Assembly (NCBI GenBank): GCA_035632955.1 | Contig: DASQFU010000052.1 | Span: 1 to 7,105 of the forward strand | Length of the DNA stretch: 7,105 nucleotides | Source: DASQFU01 sp035632955 | Lineage (GTDB): Bacteria; Eisenbacteria; RBG-16-71-46 | Reading direction: 5' to 3' | In this document: one piece after another, positions 5,303 to 7,105 of the stretch | Layout of the letters: each line of letters begins with the position of its first letter | Numbering within the stretch: position 1 is the stretch's first letter | The notes under the pieces: generated by a model | The model's database searches: none | What the model was told of the DNA's origin: nothing | Seen by the model: only the letters and a program-made list of their open reading frames with translations | Position numbers and translations under genes: made by a program

Positions 5303-6352
5303 TCAGGCGTTGGTGAGCTCGCGCTCGGCGGTATTCAGCACGCCGGCGCGGCCCTTGTGCGCGCGCTCATAGGAGCGGACGGCCCTGGCGCGGTCCTCGT
5401 CGGCCTCGCCGAGCGCGGTCTGGACCTCGGCCGCGGTCAGCTCGTCATAGCCCGGCCACGGCTCCTGGCCGCGCAGCGAGCTGATGCGATCGAGGACCGT
5501 CGCACGGTTCTCGTGCCGGCGCTCGAAGGAGTCGACCTTCGCGAGGTCGATCTGCGACAGCTCGGAGAGCTTGGCGACGATCTCCTCCGCGGTGAGCCTG
5601 TCGTAGCGGGCGATCGCCAGGTCGGACTGCGATGCGAAGGCGCCCTTGACCTGGCCCTCGGCCGGCACCTTGCGTGCCTGGCGCGTGGCGCGCTTGGTCT
5701 TGTCGCTGGTCTTGCGCGCCGACTTTGCGGCCGCGCTGCTGGTCGCCCGTACGTTGTCGGCAGCGCCGGTCTTCGTCACCTCGTAGGACGGATCGTCCTC
5801 GATGTCCGCGCCCACGACGGCCTCGGTGAGCTTGGGAATCTCGCGCAGGATCCGCTCGAGCATCTTCTCCTCGTCGGCGCGGACCGAGGCGGCCAGCTCC
5901 GCGGTCTGCTCGTCGCCAACCGCGCGCGCGAGGCGCTCGAGCGCGGTGTATGTCGCAATCTCCAGCGCCTCGGTGGCGCATGCGTCCTTGGCGTTCTTGA
6001 GCACCTTCTCCTCGCCGCCCGAACCGCGCACGAGATCGACCGGCGCTTTGGCCAGCGCGAACGCCTGACCGACCACGGTCCCGGCAATCCCGCCCAAGAA
6101 CTGCAGCGGGTTGTGACCCTGGCGCAGCTCGTCCAGCCGCGTCTGCACGCGGTCGGCGTGGTCGCGCGTCTCGCCCAGGTGCCTCTCCAGGGCGGTGCGA
6201 TACCGCCCCCGGGGCGTCATCGCGATCTGGGACTGCAACACGCGCACGAGCGCCACCTCGGTGGCATGCGCCTCGTTCAGGTACTGCACGACCTTCTGCT
6301 CAGATCGACTCATGAAGTCGGCCTCGCTTGCGGGGGTGCGAACTGTGCTCAT
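5303..6352 (-). CDS. Ferritin-like (DUF892/YciF-type) protein with basic linker and duplicated C-terminal repeats
   Basis: A 349-residue protein in three parts. Residues about 15-180 form a ferritin-like four-helix bundle of DUF892/YciF type, with acidic and His positions such as E32, E61-x3-H65, E128, E131 and E161/E162 that could ligate iron, interrupted by a hydrophobic Gly/Ala/Val-rich stretch at 86-108. Residues about 196-238 are a Lys/Arg/Ser/Ala-rich linker (KSARKTSDKTKRATRQARK) resembling a histone H1 tail. Residues 245-345 are two copies of the YD...YER unit, also present alone in the next gene. YciF-type proteins are linked to stress responses, but their role is poorly known. The basic linker suggests DNA or polyanion contact, as in Dps tails (inferred). 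The ATG at 6352 follows GGAGAG. The two-repeat gene lies 29 bases downstream, probably in one operon. The DUF892 assignment is from pattern and could be another ferritin-like family. Confidence 0.8.
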   Translation of the reverse strand: MSTVRTPASEADFMSRSEQKVVQYLNEAHATEVALVRVLQSQIAMTPRGRYRTALERHLGETRDHADRVQTRLDELRQGHNPLQFLGGIAGTVVGQAFALAKAPVDLVRGSGGEEKVLKNAKDACATEALEIATYTALERLARAVGDEQTAELAASVRADEEKMLERILREIPKLTEAVVGADIEDDPSYEVTKTGAADNVRATSSAAAKSARKTSDKTKRATRQARKVPAEGQVKGAFASQSDLAIARYDRLTAEEIVAKLSELSQIDLAKVDSFERRHENRATVLDRISSLRGQEPWPGYDELTAAEVQTALGEADEDRARAVRSYERAHKGRAGVLNTAERELTNA

Positions 6353-6427
6353 GAACTCTCCAGTGGGAATTGCAGAATGAGCTGGACGTCACGATCTCCG
6401 CATTGCGGCGCGTGAGTCGTCCCAGCA

Positions 6428-6459
6428 ACAGAAAGGGCGCGCGGTCAACACCGGCGCGT
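6428..6459 (-). terminator. Possible intrinsic terminator beyond the phosphatase fragment
   Basis: On the minus strand a GC-rich stem of about 8 bp with one bulge (GCGCCGGT ... ACCGCGC around a GTTG loop) is followed by CCCTTTCTGTT. It lies roughly 75-105 bases past the stop of the leftward phosphatase fragment and before the ferritin-like gene, so it could have ended the ancestral phosphatase transcript. Confidence 0.33.
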
Positions 6460-6533
6460 CCGATCGGCTGGGCTACCCACCACTTCCCCGCGGCCAAACA
6501 CGCGTCCGATCCGTCGTCCGAACGCCGACCTCG

Positions 6534-6728
6534 CTAGACGACGGCGAGCACCACGACCGTTGCGTCGTCTTCGAAGGGCTCGGCTGCCCAGCAGTCGGTG
6601 ACGGCGCGCAGTATCGCCATGGCGGTCGCGGCAGCGGTGGGGCTGTCCGCCCGCTCGAGCGCGCCGCGAAGCCCATCCAACCCGAATGTTCCACCGTCCT
6701 CGGTGCGCCGCTCGGTGATCCCATCTTG
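6534..6728 (-). pseudogene. C-terminal fragment of a SpoIIE/PP2C-type serine phosphatase
   Basis: About 64 codons on the minus strand, read to a TAG at 6534-6536, give DGITERRTEDGGTFGLDGL, then LERADSPTAAATAMAILRAV, and end FEDDATVVVLAVV. The first block matches the (Y)(T/S)DG(I/V)TE.R metal-binding motif of SpoIIE/RsbU-like phosphatases, and the last matches the C-terminal DDATVVVL motif that supplies further metal ligands. Everything before the DG motif, including the N-terminal half of the catalytic domain, is missing: a stop codon in frame lies about 13 codons upstream, and the sequence there is unlike the family. Such enzymes usually act on anti-sigma-factor antagonists in partner-switching stress pathways, but this piece cannot be active. 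It abuts the integrase fragment, so the break probably came with the same rearrangement. It has no ATG in this frame near the break. Confidence 0.75.
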
Positions 6729-6761
6729 CCGTGGAAAGCGCGGCGATGATGCAAGCGGTCA

Positions 6762-6890
6762 AGGCCCCCAGGGCCAGAAGCCCTACGACACTTGGCGGAC
6801 GTCGCGGGCCATACGGTCGAGACGATGCTCGGCCACTACACGCACGCGCTGAAGCAGTCGTTCGACGCCATTCGGCGCGTCATCGGATGA
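6762..6890 (+). pseudogene. C-terminal fragment of a tyrosine recombinase (phage-type integrase)
   Basis: A short open stretch to a TGA at 6888-6890 reads LRHLADVAGHTVETMLGHY, then THALKQSFDAIRRVIG. This is the last part of a tyrosine-recombinase catalytic domain: the G-H pair (box III His) followed, ten residues later, by the HYTHAL segment with the nucleophilic Tyr (codon at 6837-6839). An upstream LRH looks like the end of the DLRH motif (box II), but the 20 or so residues normally between it and the GH motif are missing, suggesting an internal deletion. An in-frame stop lies at 6747-6749, and no start codon is present, so it is a remnant. It is followed within 90 bases by a tRNA 3' half, the usual integration target, which supports the reading as an element scar. 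Confidence 0.75.
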
Positions 6891-6976
6891 CCGCGAGCTC
6901 GGGCGCGCCGCAGATCTCGGTCGCATCGTGGTCGCATTTCAGCCGGAAACCCGGATGCAGAGCCATCAGACCATCG

Positions 6977-7020
6977 AGCTACGGAACCGAAGGTCACAGG
7001 TTCGAATCCTGTCGGGCGCG
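6977..7020 (+). pseudogene. 3' half of tRNA-Arg(ACG), probable integration-site (att) remnant
   Basis: The anticodon loop CTACGGA (6979-6985, anticodon ACG), 3' anticodon strand ACCGA, variable AGGTC, and a perfect T-arm (ACAGG, TTCGAAT, CCTGT; 6996-7012) are followed by CGGGCGC and a discriminator G at 7020. The matching 5' acceptor GCGCCCG and a proper D-arm are absent upstream, and only three of five bases of the 5' anticodon strand fit. Integrases commonly duplicate exactly this part of a tRNA gene, so it is best read as the att copy left at the end of an element. No CCA is encoded. Confidence 0.7.
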
Positions 7021-7105
7021 CTCCGTCTCTCGGCAATCTGTAGACATTTGCAGGGACTTTGTCCCGGCCACCGCAAACGTTTGTTCGTCGCTCGGATGCT
7101 CGTGA

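Noticed and set aside
5282..6415. A 377-codon plus-strand frame opposite the ferritin-like gene
   Set aside because: It is the antisense of a gene with recognisable domains and a good ribosome-binding site; it shows no family features and is typical of GC-rich antisense frames.
6456..6511. 10-bp direct repeat GCGTCCGATC at 6456 and 6502
   Set aside because: Too short and GC-rich to separate from chance; no element lies between the copies.
6977..7020. A complete functional tRNA-Arg
   Set aside because: The 5' acceptor strand and D-arm that should precede the anticodon arm are absent in the upstream 100 bases.
7053..7065. Short hairpin GGGAC-TTT-GTCCC as a terminator
   Set aside because: Only a 5-bp stem with a 3-base loop, no T-tract and no gene ending just before it.
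1..7105. CRISPR array or complete insertion sequence
   Set aside because: No regularly spaced repeats of the usual length and no transposase or terminal inverted repeats were seen.

Overview
The window is high-GC bacterial chromosomal DNA. The family mix is a MerR/B12 photoreceptor-type regulator, DUF378, a fasciclin-domain protein and a DUF892-like ferritin fold, with GTG/TTG starts and two probable leaderless genes. This suggests an actinobacterium, possibly of the Thermoleophilia/Solirubrobacterales type. The taxonomic guess comes from gene content and composition only.

Left part (1-1613). The window opens inside a cyclase/kynurenine-formamidase-like gene. It is followed closely by an aminoglycoside-phosphotransferase-like gene that is frameshifted near 820 and loses its normal C-terminus, so it is called a pseudogene. 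About 200 bases of lower-GC, hairpin-rich non-coding DNA follow, with a degraded tRNA-like signature on the minus strand.

Centre (1614-3778). A CarH/LitR-like MerR regulator with a cobalamin-binding domain is transcribed leftward. Rightward from the same short intergenic region run a DUF378 membrane protein and a secreted fasciclin-domain protein. The intergenic region carries three tandem 11-bp repeats (2501-2533). They overlap the -10 of the regulator promoter and contain the -35 of the divergent operon, the layout expected of a light-released CarH repressor that controls itself and the operon. After a strong hairpin comes a probable leaderless gene for a T4 endonuclease V-like UV-damage enzyme. 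The inferred theme is light sensing and photodamage response.

Right-centre (3809-6352). Three minus-strand genes follow: an atypical NAD(P)-binding SDR protein, a small protein made of two copies of a YD...YER repeat, and a ferritin-like protein with a basic histone H1-like linker and two more copies of that repeat. The last two form an operon and share an evidently duplicated domain of unknown function.

Right end (6353-7105). This is a graveyard: the C-terminal piece of a SpoIIE/PP2C-type phosphatase, the C-terminal piece of a tyrosine recombinase, and the 3' half of a tRNA-Arg(ACG) without its 5' half. Together they look like the scar of an integrative element that used the tRNA gene as its attachment site.
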